DNA from: Limnomonas spitsbergensis
Lineage: Eukaryota > Chlorophyta > Chlorophyceae > Chlamydomonadales
DNA length: 64,000 nt
Assembly (NCBI GenBank): GCA_037349105.1
Contig: JAYJMM010000089.1
Location: 186,001 to 250,000, forward strand
Direction: 5' to 3'
The position numbers were made by a program, and so were the translations under genes. Positions 9,201 to 19,684 of the stretch are shown here, one piece after another. The notes under the pieces were generated by a model. That model was not told where the DNA came from, ran no database searches, and saw only the letters and a list, made by a program, of their open reading frames with translations. The stretch's first letter is position 1. Every line of letters begins with the position of its first letter.

Positions 9201-12193
9201 GCTGTGACATGCCGAGGGTTCGGGGTTTCCCTCCATCCTGTGGCTTGTCGACTGTCCATCTCGGCCGCGCCAAAGTGTATTAAATAGCCATTTTAATCTG
9301 AGGCGATAGCGAGGGAGGAATGTAGAAGAGGGCAATTAATTGTTATCAGCCAAAAATTTACCTCAGGCTACCAGTATGTAACGGCTAATTCAAAATGACT
9401 GTGTGGTAGGCCAATATAGTGTTGCGTCTGAACGGGTGGCTTCCATGATCCACACCCTCTGTCGTAAAGCGTAGAACGGGATAGGGTTCGCACACCCCGG
9501 CTTTGGATATTTTAGCAAATCATCCGCGCAGGCAAATACCGGTAAGCTATGTGTCCTCACAGCGCATTTACCGCGCAGCAACCAATATGAGCTATTGAAT
9601 TTATTTTCTGTGCGCACAGCTAATACGATCTTATTAATACAGGTCCGCGCAGCTACCAAAACAACAACTTCGCACAATGCAAAATAGTGCGCGTTAGCTC
9701 CGAAGAGGGTGCGCGTTAGGCCGCCCGACTGTGAAATAAATAGTATCCGGGTGCGCGATATCGATGCTGGGCAGAATCAGTTATAATCGGTTGGAATCAG
9801 TCTGAATCGGTCAAAACCGAGCATTGCATGGACTGATGAGCCATTAAACTTGTTCCTGATGGACGTAATGAACAATTACAAAAGGGGCTTCATAAAACAA
9901 TTATATTTTCCTAGGGAAGGCTACGGTCTTTAAACGTACCGGTGTGGCATCATTTTGTCGTGTATCAAAGAAATTGTACCGGCGCCGTACCGTATCATTC
10001 ATTTTTAAATCAATCGTTTTTATATTGTTCCAATCGATCAATTTTGTAATTTTTAATATTCGTCTGGTTCCAATACCGGTACCGGTATCATTTTTTGCAT
10101 CATACATCTGGTGACTACGTCGATATCGGCGCCTTACGGAATAATAGACGAGCATCACTGCGATAACATATGTATGACATTTGTGTGCATCTGCTGATCC
10201 TCAGGTGCAGCTCGCGGGGCGTGTCTCCTCCGCTGCAGCCCCCTCTACAGCACCGGCAGCAGGCAGGATGCGGCTCCCTGTTCCTCCGTCCTCCATTCCG
10301 TGCAGCACAGCTGCCCTTCTTGCGCTCGTGCATATCGGCGCCCCGGGGCTGCTCGCGCTCGTTGCAGAGCAGCGGCCGCACTTGTCCGCTGCTCTAGCCG
10401 GCGCCCAAGCGGCATTGCGCGCAGCGCAGCAAAACGATCAAGAAGCCTGCGAGGCTGAGCGCGCGGTCTCGGAGCAGGGCCGGGCCGGGGCCGCGTCAAA
10501 CAGGAGCATCCGGCATGGTGCGCCGGATGGTGGAGCCCTGGCAGGGCCACGCGGCGGGGACAAGCGGCATGTTAAGGCGGATCTCGAAGAGATTCTTCGC
10601 GTTGCAACGGCACGGGTGCAAGCTGAGAATAGGGCGGAGCAGCTTCGGAAGCTTGACCAAGCCGTTTCGAGGATTGCGGACCATCGTTCGAGGGTGCATC
10701 CAGCAGCAGCGACTTGCTTGGAGGCTTTGGCGGATCTGGCGGCATGTGCGGCATGCAGCGCAGCATCCGAGGCAGCGACAACGACGACGCGGCGGTTGCA
10801 CGGGAGCGGGGTTGGCAGCTGCTCGATAGCTTCCCCAACTCCCGCCTCCGCTGCGTCAGCGGCGGGAGCGGATTGCCGCGCCTGCCCACCGGCAGCGGGT
10901 TGCAGCCACAGCGCCCACGGCAGCTGTGCGGCTTATGATACCCCATGCGCCGAAGAGCAGTATGCGGCGTTGGCGGGTGTTCTGCGAATGGACCAGGCAG
11001 TACGGATCTTGCGCAAGATCCTGTCTGACCCGGGTGTGGCCACGCTGTTATCTGCGGCTTTTGAGGACCCTTGTGAGCAGATCTGCCTCAACGCATCGGA
11101 GAGTGGCCAAGGCCCGTACGCGCCCGCTCGTCCCGCTTTCAGAACTTGGCCGGCCATAAGCGGCTTGTTAATAGCGCGGCTGTTGCAGCACATGACTCGC
11201 ATGGCCAGGTCCATAGCTCTGCTGGTGACGACAGCGACGCCGCAGTCAGTATGCGGCGGGCGCCAGGGACGGTGTGAAGGTGGCAGCGGGAGTCGTGCGG
11301 GGATGGAGGAAACGTCGGGTGCCGCCTCTGGTAGGGCACAGCGGGGGCAGCTGAAGCAGCGGTCAGCAGAAATCGACCGCAGGGATTCAAAGGCTGAGGT
11401 GCCGAGAACGGGATTTGGAGCCGCTGCAACGAATGTCGAGAATGAGCTCGCGGTTTTGGCTGGCAAGTTGGAAGCCATGGCGGTTCTGCTGGCACGGGCG
11501 ACTGCAGAGCAGGTGGGCCCCGGCGCCGGCGCCGGAGTCTCGTTGGTTCCGGAGCTGGTCCCTGGCCTCTTGGCGGTTTCAGAGCACCTAGCTTATGTGG
11601 CGGGATTGTGTGTCGACGACTTCCAGGTGGAGTTTGTCAGGGCGGCTGCTAGAGAAGGCGAGGGTGGCCCTAGGGCGTCTGCCTTCCATGGCGTAGGCGC
11701 TTCGGCTACAGAAGGCCCCTCGATTGCGGATGGGCTGGGCTTGCGTGCAGCGGTGCGGCTAAGTGTGGAGCTGCGGGAGGGTATGAGGTGTGAGGAGCTG
11801 GATTGGGGCTACCTGGTTGCAGCGCTGGCTGAGGATGAGGCCGTGTCTGCAAGGGCAGAGCTGGAGTCAAACAAGGCACGGAGAGCTGAGTCGGAGAGGA
11901 TAGCAGAGAACGATGCAGGGGGTGAGGCGGAGCATTTTCTGCCGGAGCGCCCCGTCGATGCAGAGGCTGCGTGGCGGTGTTGCGGTTTCCTTGAATGCAT
12001 GAGTGATGCGGGATCTTGCCTCAGCGAGGTAGACGATGGCGGCAGGTTATTGCTGCACCCCTGCCAGCAGGGCTGTGGTGCGGTGCGATACTGTAGCGAC
12101 GAGTGTGAGGCCATGGCGGCGAAGGACGGCCATACGTCTGTTTGCGCAGCTCTGAGGAAGAGGAGGCAATATGCAGTGGCGCTAGGCCGCTAG
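215..12193 (+). CDS. Giant MYND-type zinc-finger protein, nine exons in window, 5' end missing
   Basis: Function is unknown. MYND fingers usually mediate protein-protein contacts, and very large Ala-rich MYND proteins are common in volvocine algae. The exon chain is 215-612, 1536-2091, 2757-2949, 4354-4500, 5493-5652, 6091-6886, 7279-8036, 8694-8867 and 10205-12193. Every junction has GT/AG and every phase matches, giving at least 1,722 residues ending at TAG 12191. The body is mainly Leu/Ala-rich helical sequence (VVQCLAVSMEV joined to FSVLHQALFWALFDE) with low-complexity inserts. The finger sits in the last 60 residues: a CCGFLEC segment, then CQQGCGAVRYCSDEC and H-x3-C. Exon 1 is entered in phase 1, so at least one upstream exon lies outside the window; the internal ATG at 253 is an alternative start. 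The exon chain is seen in sequence, the family call is motif recognition, and the role is not inferred. Confidence 0.75.
613..1535 (+). repeat. Intron 1 filled with degenerate repeats of a TGAATCCCACCCTG-type unit
   Basis: Between donor 613 and acceptor 1535 the sequence repeats variants of 'ggatttgaatcccaccctg...atggatccctgtcccg', roughly 30-67 bp per unit, many times. Just before the acceptor (1424-1530) a shorter unit, 'aatttgaattgcctccccattcc', occurs three times, leading into the real acceptor tract. No coding potential was seen. Confidence 0.75.
2092..2756 (+). repeat. Intron 2 with repeated acceptor-tract units
   Basis: Units of about 74 bp, 'atgatgctcaaaatgctgggc...tcctcatacccctcccac', recur from about 2240 to 2720. 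The one at about 2510-2575 ends in 'ctcccccag' followed by 'accatcac'. This resembles the true exon 3 acceptor 'ctccaccag' followed by 'accctacgg' at 2757. Confidence 0.65.
2950..4353 (+). repeat. Intron 3 pyrimidine-rich minisatellite with copies of the exon 4 acceptor
   Basis: A C/T-rich repeat ('cctccatgctcctcctgcccc', 'cctcacaccctg') fills most of the intron. Embedded in it at about 3312, 3558, 3703 and 4158 are copies reading CAG followed by 'gtatgttgccacgagtcctc' or a close variant. These align with the real exon 4 start at 4354 ('tgttgctgcggagacctgtg'). Confidence 0.65.
4518..4735 (+). repeat. (GATGGG)n hexanucleotide microsatellite
   Basis: About 35 units of GATGGG lie directly after the exon 4 donor, interrupted near 4680-4710 by four copies of 'gctaaggg'. 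The run of G triplets on the plus strand gives strong G-quadruplex potential. Related CCCATC/CCCAGC repeats occur at 20375-20480 in a kinase intron. Confidence 0.95.
4985..5492 (+). repeat. Decaying copies of the exon 5 acceptor with telomere-like CCCTAAACC tracts
   Basis: The true acceptor reads 'ctgggagcag' followed by 'gcacttgcaa' at 5493. Upstream, the same junction recurs with increasing change near 5430, 5375, 5305, 5230, 5158, 5090 and 4995 ('gggagcaggcacttgcaagt', 'gggagcagggacacgcaagt', 'gggagcatgcacctgcgagt'). The unit is about 65-75 bp. The spacer in each unit is CCCTAAACC/CCCTCCACCC, so the telomere-like motif acts here as the pyrimidine tract of each acceptor copy. Confidence 0.75.
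5653..6090 (+). repeat. 28-bp tandem repeat plus a degenerate copy of exon 5
   Basis: From 5680 to 5825 a unit of about 28 bp, 'atgggtgcatggcaggtgtc', occurs about six times. From about 5822 to 5935 the intron carries an almost complete but mutated copy of exon 5. The blocks 'gcaagcgagatagacgacc' and 'gccggctgggcggctggagc' are shared between exon and copy, and the donor position reads 'ggaggcgg' instead of 'agaggtgg'. Confidence 0.8.
6887..7278 (+). repeat. Intron 6 with repeated donor-like and acceptor-like segments
   Basis: The donor context 'acaagtgagtatgggg' (6884) is repeated as 'ccaagtgagtatgggg' (6911) and more weakly at about 7038. Near the 3' side, 'gtgaccttgcagtctgaggg' and 'gtaacctttcagcctgaggg' form two decoy acceptors before the phase-correct acceptor at 7278. 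Confidence 0.55.
8037..8693 (+). repeat. Intron 7: GGCC-palindrome repeat copies and three tandem acceptors
   Basis: Segments at 8300-8350 and 8470-8530 share 'gggccggtcaaggttaggt' and belong to the GGCC-palindrome repeat family described for 33 and 51 kb. Near the acceptor, a unit of about 70 bp ending 'ccaaacagga' occurs three times (8547, 8616, 8693). Only the last joins in phase to exon 8 (8694). Confidence 0.7.
8868..10204 (+). other. Intron 8, AT-richer, with a transposon-terminus-like motif
   Basis: No exon-like frame was seen. At about 9470-9500 'acgggatagggttcgcacac' matches termini found inverted at 49.5 kb and direct at 58.7 kb. Diverged 'aatcggttggaatcagtctg' repeats at 9775-9825 resemble those at 56.88-56.97 kb. 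Several ACCGGTA palindromes lie at 9945-10085. Confidence 0.5.
10205..12193 (+). CDS. Terminal exon of the MYND protein (662 codons, finger at C-terminus)
   Basis: The acceptor is the CAG at 10202-10204, and the frame is open to TAG at 12191-12193. Gly/Ala-rich stretches alternate with helical blocks such as LRMDQAVRILRKILSD and VENELAVLAGKLEAMAVLLA. Next comes an acidic, charged segment (roughly 11820-11930) and finally the Cys/His cluster at roughly 11975-12155. The Cys spacing in the second half (C-x3-C-x5-C-x3-C, then H-x3-C) is slightly off the textbook MYND pattern. I therefore call it MYND-type rather than canonical. It is by far the longest exon of the gene and has no visible internal repeats at DNA level. 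Confidence 0.8.
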   Translation: MQLAGRVSSAAAPSTAPAAGRMRLPVPPSSIPCSTAALLALVHIGAPGLLALVAEQRPHLSAALAGAQAALRAAQQNDQEACEAERAVSEQGRAGAASNRSIRHGAPDGGALAGPRGGDKRHVKADLEEILRVATARVQAENRAEQLRKLDQAVSRIADHRSRVHPAAATCLEALADLAACAACSAASEAATTTTRRLHGSGVGSCSIASPTPASAASAAGADCRACPPAAGCSHSAHGSCAAYDTPCAEEQYAALAGVLRMDQAVRILRKILSDPGVATLLSAAFEDPCEQICLNASESGQGPYAPARPAFRTWPAISGLLIARLLQHMTRMARSIALLVTTATPQSVCGGRQGRCEGGSGSRAGMEETSGAASGRAQRGQLKQRSAEIDRRDSKAEVPRTGFGAAATNVENELAVLAGKLEAMAVLLARATAEQVGPGAGAGVSLVPELVPGLLAVSEHLAYVAGLCVDDFQVEFVRAAAREGEGGPRASAFHGVGASATEGPSIADGLGLRAAVRLSVELREGMRCEELDWGYLVAALAEDEAVSARAELESNKARRAESERIAENDAGGEAEHFLPERPVDAEAAWRCCGFLECMSDAGSCLSEVDDGGRLLLHPCQQGCGAVRYCSDECEAMAAKDGHTSVCAALRKRRQYAVALGR

Positions 12194-13351
12194 GCTGTAT
12201 GAGGTCCATATCACCGCGATGGTCATGCGGAAGAAAGCAAGACCAGCGGGGTGTGATCTGTGCGGAAGCATGTGAAGTATGAATGCAGTCAATGCACAAA
12301 ACTTAACATTGACGGAGGTGTCAGATTTTACGGTTTGACTAACATGTATGTTCAGTACATTTAAATGTGGCAGTTGCCTCACAGCAGATGAGGTTGCCAC
12401 TCTCGACACTCTTTTACAACACTGCAGTTATAAGTGAGTGTTCCTCGTATTTTATTATACTCTGCAGGATTAATTGACCTCCGAAGCTATATCCGTTCCC
12501 TCCAATGTCTCTCTATGAATGGTGTGTTATGCTTCACATTGTATTTTGTTGTCGCTGAAGTCCGTTTCCTTTGAGGCACGGGGCAGTCGCCTGGATCCGA
12601 GCACTACAGTGGAATTTAATACATGACACCTATCGGTGGTGTCGCTATGGAGGATTCCACCGACTGGGTGTATTACTGTGTGAAGTATATTTCACTCATA
12701 TAGGGGAGGAGTAGGGAATTGGAGGAGCTCCACGATCAAATTATGTAGACATTATTACTCTTAGTCTTAAAGCTTCTCTCAAACTCTTTTCTGAAGCTCA
12801 GATATGCCGATGATATGGGATGGGATATGGGATGGGATGTCGATGCCATGAAATTATTGAGGGGAATGTTGTTAAAATGACGACGAGGGAGGCCCACTCA
12901 AAGCCTGTCTGTGGATGACTGTGGTTTGGTGGTGTATAAAGCAGTAATTTCGAAACGTAATTAGAGACCGTGCGGTACAGCATATCAGCGGCATGAATAG
13001 AATAGATGGTTGCATTTTACGACAAGGCTTGCTTGAGGGATTGCTAAATCGCGATCTACGGATTGCTTGATTGTTTGAATGGCCGGGATGGCTTGGGATT
13101 GCTTTAGGGTTGTACACTTTGCTTGAGTGTTGTTAAGCTATATTATCAATTTTCATAGGCGGTGTTCAACCTGTTTTCTCCCATGCCATGTTTTATGACG
13201 GGGCTTATCTTCTGCACTATGAGGTTTATTCCCACGCTACTCCTCGGAACACACAGTGCCTGAAGGCCGGAGCCTGCTCATTAGAGTGACCGCGCATCTT
13301 AGAGGCCATGTATCTGAACCTGTCCGGGCTATCCATCTCCTCTGCCAGCTC
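12194..13351. other. Spacer between the MYND gene and the minus-strand fragment region
   Basis: No convincing coding frame, RNA gene or polyadenylation TGTAA was found close to the stop codon. The sequence is AT-richer than the exons. 'gatatgggatgggatatggg' near 12815 is a small local repeat. Confidence 0.5.
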
Positions 13352-15256
13352 ACTGAGTGGATCCCAGCAGTGCAGAGCATTCTGATGCAATGTCTGCAAA
13401 TATCTGGGTGCACATCTGGGTGAACTGGCGGTGCTGCCGGTTGCTGCGGAAGGGCTGCTCACTCAATGCTGTGCACGCCAGGCTATCCACCAGCACTAAG
13501 GTCATGGTGGCTGCCACCCCTACCGCCAGTTCCGGCCAGTTAGTTGACCAATAGCATTGGCAACGGTAGGGTCCCTACCGTGTAAAGATGCAGGAGCAGA
13601 CTGCTGCCGGCCCTGCCAGCCAGGGCAGTTGCAGCACCTTGTTGGAGGACTGGATACTGTTCCACACTTCATCGGCCAGCAAAACTGACAGGCACAACCG
13701 TGGTGCTGCGATTCCACAAGAGAGGGCCCGAATCACACCGATAATTTGGGGTGCAAAGCTGAAGGCGAACCCGTTCACAGGTGCCCCTGCTCCGCTGGCA
13801 GGTGATGTTGTACTGCTGGCAGGCGCTGCAGCAATGCCAGGGTTCGGCGCAGTTGTTGCCAGGACTGTAGCCGGCAAGCTGCAGCAGGCCGGGATAGCCA
13901 AGGCAGCCACTCCGTCCAAGGCACGCATGCGCACGGGCAGGACCCACGCATGCCCTACAGCAGACTCACAGGATGACCAGAAAGAGGCAATGGAACCCCA
14001 CAAGAGAGAACAGCCCTTAGTGTCGTCAACCTCGGCTGGAAGGAGCGCCACTGATTTGGACAGAGACAGCCAGGCCCAAGCTGACCATCCTCAGCAGACT
14101 CGAGCACAGCTGCTCCGACAGACGTGGGGAATTCAGCGCTATGCTGCTATCACGTAATGCCTGGCTGGCCTTCATCATAGCCATCAATAGTTGGGCAATC
14201 CCTGTCATCCCCCTCACATGCGTCATCGCATCAGCTACTAGGTGAGGGGCTGTGAGGCGCAGCGTCTCCTCCATCAAGCACATCAGATCCCACAGTTGTT
14301 GCGGCCTCAACAGCTCTGTGTCAGGACATGGTGGACACGGAGGGGTAGGCGGGAATTCAAGAGAGTGACTAGATAGTAGAGATAAGGGTAGGTGAGTGTG
14401 TAAATATGAGGATATTTATATGCAGCAGGCCGCAGGCTGCAGCATCACATTATTATATATTAAGAGGCAAAGGCAGGTTGAGAAGCAAGCAAGTTGATAT
14501 TTGCATGATTGATCAGCAGCAAAACTTGCAAACCGGTACTCATGGAGGTCACAACATGTGCTGACGTACATGACACAATTCAATATGATTACGCACTGGA
14601 GCATGGCTTCGAGAGCTTGATCCCCATACATCTCGGAACAAATCTTGCAGTATGACAACCCACCCGGCGAAAATGTGCTGAACACGTCCCCTGCATGAAT
14701 CGGCAGGTCGAGTTTCGCCTCGGACACAGAGAGGATCATGTTGGCTGTGCTGGCTGCAGCCTCAAACGGCGGTGAAAGCGTAGTGTGGCGGTCGCTCCCC
14801 GGCAGCAGTGCAATCTGCAGGGCCTGCAGCGCGCACCGGCATGGCCACACCTGGAAAGATCCACCATCCTCACACAGCAGTGACGCCATGATAGCAAGCG
14901 GGAGGCTCAGACCAACGTCATAGATCATCGTAGCCCTCATCGCTCGGATCCTCAGGCAGTGCCCTAGCATGCAAGCCCCTGGCCAGCTGGAAGGACTGCA
15001 CCAGCAGGGGCGTCAGCTTCCTCTAGTCTGCAGAGGAAAGTGATGGATCGATAAAGTTGTCCCTAAGGCATGCAAGACAACCGAGCCTTAGTAGAAAGGG
15101 CTATGAGGATTCAATGATCAAAGGTCGATTGCTGCTGTCAGCCTCCAGCCACTTACGGACGAGGGGCATGAGGTATTTGAAAATGGAGCAGTACATCTCC
15201 ATGATGTCATCGGTGCTCACGCCTAGGAAGGCACTTCCCAAGCGGCTGTTTGACTG
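13352..15256 (-). pseudogene. Frame-broken coding fragments, probably a decayed gene
   Basis: I do not recognise the product. Coding-like minus-strand blocks follow one another but in different frames. 15256-15157 is a clean exon candidate with an acceptor before CAG and donor GTAAGT (SRLGSAFLGVSTDDIMEMYC). About 15000-14935 gives LARGLHARALPEDPSDEGYD then a stop, overlapping in another frame the block 14930-14560 (GSFQVWPCRCALQALQIALL). 14300-14045 (RPQQLWDLMCLMEETLRLT) runs into 14050-13575 (SIASFWSSCESAVGHAWVLP) one base out of frame. 13555-13352 holds LVLVDSLACTALSEQPFRSN. The helical Leu/Ala style recalls the MYND gene, but no finger is seen and paralogy is unproven. Real introns mistaken for frameshifts remain possible. 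Confidence 0.35.
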
Positions 15257-18200
15257 CTGAATAGGGTGAGGGTCCAGCTGACAGTTCTTAGGACCATTGG
15301 TCCATTGTACTAAGGAGCAGTGCCATGCACAAGGAGACACAGCAAGTTGACACATGCAGAGATGATCTTCGCCATACCCTGCTGCACTATTAGCCAAGAA
15401 TCCAGCAAGTCCTACAAGCAAGTGAACTAGGTGAGTAAATTTGATATGGACGTGGAGCGTGGATCCTGGGGCCTGACTCCAAGTAAGGCTCTTGCTTTGA
15501 GAAGGGCTCCGGAAGAAACGTTTCAACCATCAAGGCCTTTGAAGATGTCTATACTCCAATCATGGGCTGGCGCAAGAATACGCAAGAGTTCAGATGGAGT
15601 CGCAAAAGCCGAACCCACCTAATATCTCATTTGTATTGCCACTTCAGTATTTTGTTTCAGAGCTACGCAGCTAATAAGGGCATTCGTGTATGCAGAAGGG
15701 GTCACTGTCCCTATGTATTCCTGCTGTACTTAAATAGACGTGGCTACGACACTAAGGATTCCGTGTACAACCTGCAACCTGCAGTTGAGGTGCAGAGATG
15801 CCTATTTGTGAAGTGCACGGCTACTCGGCTAGTGGTTGCAGATTTATTTGGTGGACAAAGAAGTCTGCACGGAACGTGTTGGGCATGCTGGCACCAATAG
15901 TTTAGGATGGTATTTCCCCTATAAAAGAGCGGGCAGTGCGCCAATAATAAATCTATGAACTAGGTTTTATGAACGGAGCAGGTAGTAGATGCCGTCAGAT
16001 CTCCAATGTACAGCTGATGATGCGGGAATTACGGCTTAAACTTGAAGTCACTTTCATGAAAGCGTCCCCCCCCCCAATATATACAGTACAAAACCACAAA
16101 CGTCATGCAGCCAATTTTTCCAGGCGTCCACTCAACCAAGTGTTTACGGCATCACTTCACTGGAACTTGCACAGTATGCTGTGTGGTTGGCGAAAAATGT
16201 CCACAGCCTCAGATGAGGAGCGAGGGCAAGGGTAAGGACATCCTTAGGAAGAAAACTAGGCTCCTCAACAAGGAGCGTGCTCAAGCTGCGGAAGATGAAA
16301 AATGTATGCAGAAAGGCAAGCGATACGAGAGGCCAAAGTATTTGTAGCGGCGTCGGGAGCTACTAGGCCAACGCCACAAGGTGCGGTAACTGAGTGACGA
16401 CCTGGATCGGTGCACTGTAGCCTAAGGATAGCAGCATGACTTCCGCCTAATGCTGAACATGCCAGTACTAACATCCTTTATAAAGAGATCTCCGAATCTC
16501 TGATATGCATGCCCTGACACGACATCTCTGATACTCATTCATCAATATTTACTTTATACTAGTGAGATGGGGATCACCCTCTTTATTTACGCCTACTCGA
16601 GTATCTTGCCACACCGGCAAGGGGCAGCAATGCAATGGGCTTCAGATCCAGCTGCTAAGGGCAGCAATTTATCAGATCTCAGATCCACTATTAGGTCTTA
16701 AATACTTCCAGGAACGGCGTGTAGTTTTTGTTTTCGGTGTCAGTTTAGAAAGAGGAAGCATTCTAGCTCTTCAGCAGACTACGGACCGTTTCCTTTCAGC
16801 CCGTAGACTCCATGCCGTTACACCTCTGGGTCCTGCTGAGGAAGGAGGAGGCTTGCGGGCGCCCAACCAATCGGTTAAGAAATTTGATACTCTGATCTCA
16901 TCATGCAGACATCGCGGTCTTGCTCTAGACCATGGGAGGGTATCAATGCGCATGTCAGAATCTATGTGACTGGTCAATGTATTGTTGAATGTAAGGTCGA
17001 TCTTTTGCCAAGACCAAGACAACACAGCCTTAACAACATATCTCTTTATTGTACAGGGAAGTACAAATGTATTTGTCAGCATCTCTGGGGATGTCAGGCC
17101 AGCACATCATTGAATCAGAGGAGGCTCTGTTGGTAACACCGAGACGTTATAACCTACAGCCTACCGCTTGCAGATATGCCTCTGTAGCCTCTGTGGTATA
17201 AGGGACAACACAAATGAGCTTGTCAGCATCTCTGTTACTGCCAGACCACATCATCATTGAATGTAAGCACTCACTAATGCCAGCAGTCAAGACTTAAAAC
17301 GTCACAGCCTAAAGAGAGAAGGTGCCTCTCTATTTTAGAGGAACACACAAATGGGCATTTCAGCCTGAGCTGTATGTGCCTTATAGGCACCTAAATAATG
17401 GAATTTAAGGAAGCTCTATTCCAGCAGTTAGACTTGAGACAACAAAGCTTTTGATCAGTGACAGCACATACAAACCCCAGCCATGGATATAATAGCCATA
17501 CAGAGCACATGCATATTTACTTAAGAGGAAACCACGAGAATACAAACATGGCCATGCCTCTCAGGCATCTTCATCATGGAGTCAAAAGGACGCTAAATAC
17601 CGAACATTCACACATCGCAGCCATGTGCCTTTTGATGTATAAAGCCACCAATGAGCATTTCAGCAACTCTGTGCTTGAGTTTGGCCACTGAATCACTGAA
17701 TCTAAAGAATAACCTGGACTCTCTTTTCCCGACAACTTGACATCAGACAGATTTTAGCAAGCACTGGGGGCGGAGTAGCTCACGCGTGCGGAAAGCCAAC
17801 ATTGGCACCCCCCCACCTATGTATGGTACAATGACGTCAGAGGTGAACGAGTCCTCCAACGAGAAGTGAAGTGAAAACCGATTTCAAAGCGCAAACAAGG
17901 CAACATTGGTCCCTCTAATGACAGCTTAAATCTCAAGTAGTCAGGTGTTGCATAAACTACATTTCAGCACTTGAACACTGTACATCGTAGGTGTTGCACG
18001 ACCTCCAACTCAGGTGTTGTACAACCTACATCACAGCAGTTGCATGACCTACATCTCAGGCTAAGGTACTAGGATGATTTTTAAACGTGCATTCTGACAC
18101 CACTTAAAGAACAAGCAAGATGAACCCCACTCACTGAATGAGAGTCCCAACCCCACTCCTTGAATGAGTCCAAACCTCAAGCAACAGCCAGCTAAGAATA

Positions 18201-18755
18201 GAGGACTGCCGGCATTCAAAAAGGCAGCGTTAAATCTAAACAACCTCCCTCTCGCCATGCAACATTACTTATCGTACATTATCCCAAAGCGCCCCAAAGC
18301 CACAAACACATAACATACTACTTTAGGGGGGATCTCGGGGATGGGATGCTAGGAGGACAGGCTCCAGTTGCGCAACTTCAAGGGAATGTACAGACACATG
18401 AAATTACTGGCCCTTCTTAGTTGAACTTGCATCTCCGTAATTCCCTACTTCTCAAGTTTCAACAAGTCAGTAAGCAAACCACCTCTCACCTCCGGCTTAA
18501 TAATATTCATGTAACCTCCTCCCTCAAGGCTTCTCCCTCGTAAGCTTCTCACTCTGGCCAGCCCGTAATAGGCATCTGTCCCCACTTATACAGTGGACAG
18601 CGGGCGAGCCAGTATTGCCGTGATAATGCCCCAGCGGTACATCACTTCCACCCTAGCGGTACATCACTGCCGCCTCAGCTGTACATAAATTCCGTCACAC
18701 AAGTGTGTCAAGTCCTCCCCAGCAGTACATTCTTTCCACCTCAGCGTATCACACA
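15257..18755. other. Gene-poor spacer with short degenerate repeats
   Basis: No gene is supported. 17030-17700 contains diverged copies of a segment with 'caaatgagcttgtcagcatc' and related text. 17935-18062 has about four copies of a 28-bp-like unit 'caggtgttgcacgacctaca'. 18610-18790 has about six copies of 'agcggtacatcacttccgcc'. A reversed retroelement tail lies at 16815-16885. Confidence 0.55.
16815..16885 (-). mobile_element. Retroelement 3'-tail fragment (inverted)
   Basis: It reads 'gttacacctctgggtcctgc' followed by 'gcgggcgcccaacc'. This matches, in reverse, the 3' tail after the LINE fragment at 32060-32130 and the copies at 40255-40330 and 40683-40760. Confidence 0.6.
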
Positions 18756-19684
18756 TCACTTCCGTCTCAGCGGTACCATGTACCTCGGTGATGCCTCTAC
18801 CACCGTGCGTCCAACCGCAACAGGCCCGTTGACTGCGTCCGCCAGCCCATCCACCGGTGCTACCCTGTTCCACCCACTCCTCCGGCCCTGCAGCGGCGGC
18901 GGCGGCGGCGGCGGCGGCAGCGGAGACGTCGCCAATGCTGCGCCTCCGAAGCCGCTCTGTACAATATGAGATGCGGCCAATGCTCCGCGTGGGGCCCTGC
19001 AGCCGGCGGTGTAGCTTTCGTCTGTTGAGGCGCTCCGTCCGACCGGCCAGAAGACCTCTCTGATATCTACTACAGAGCTTTGCCTCACGGGGCCCGCAGC
19101 AACAGCAGCAGCAACGGCAACGGCGACAGGCACGTCAGCAGCAAGGAGCGGTATGGTCTTGTCAGGTACGACCGTGCTCCTCGTGCAGTGCTTGATGACG
19201 CCCATTGGCACAGCTGACCTTGCGGACGACAAAGACGCGTTGCCGGGCGACCACGCGCCGGCGATGACGCCGGCGGCCGTGTCTGCTGCCGCGTCAAAAC
19301 CTCCCTTGGCAGCATACGTGAGCAACAGCGAGGTGAGTGACCTCTCGCTCCTGGCCCTGCCTATCGCATTGGCGGTGGCGCCGCCGTGTCTACCGCCACT
19401 GCCGACGTTGCTGCTCGTGAGGCTTCGGTCAAACAAGGTCCTGCTGATCCTGGCCCTGCTCACGCCAGCGATGCGGCTGGAGGCGGCAGCGGCGGCGGTG
19501 CTGCCACCGCTGTGGGCGACGTCGTAAGGTGTGGCGCTGTGGTCCAACATGGTCCTGCTGACCCTCCGGCTGGGGGCGTTATGTAACGTCGGCGGGACTT
19601 CGAAAATGGTCATGCTGATCCGCCGGCGGGACGGTGCACGTGATCTGCTGTTCCTCAGGCAGGAGGGCGGCAGAGTCGCAGAAC
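18756..19684 (-). CDS. Probable last kinase exon with basophilic phosphosite-like repeats
   Basis: It is entered in phase 1 after 'gtgcag', which fits donor 21088 exactly (G+GT = Gly). It contains three spaced repeats of R-[IV]-S-[MR]-T-[ILM]-[FL] (RRISMTIFE, RRVSRTMLD, RARISRTLFD) plus a fourth weak one (RARSERSLTSL). It then has Ala-rich, polyproline and Gly-rich segments and a stop at 18756. It could instead be a separate gene, but no start context was seen. Confidence 0.6.
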
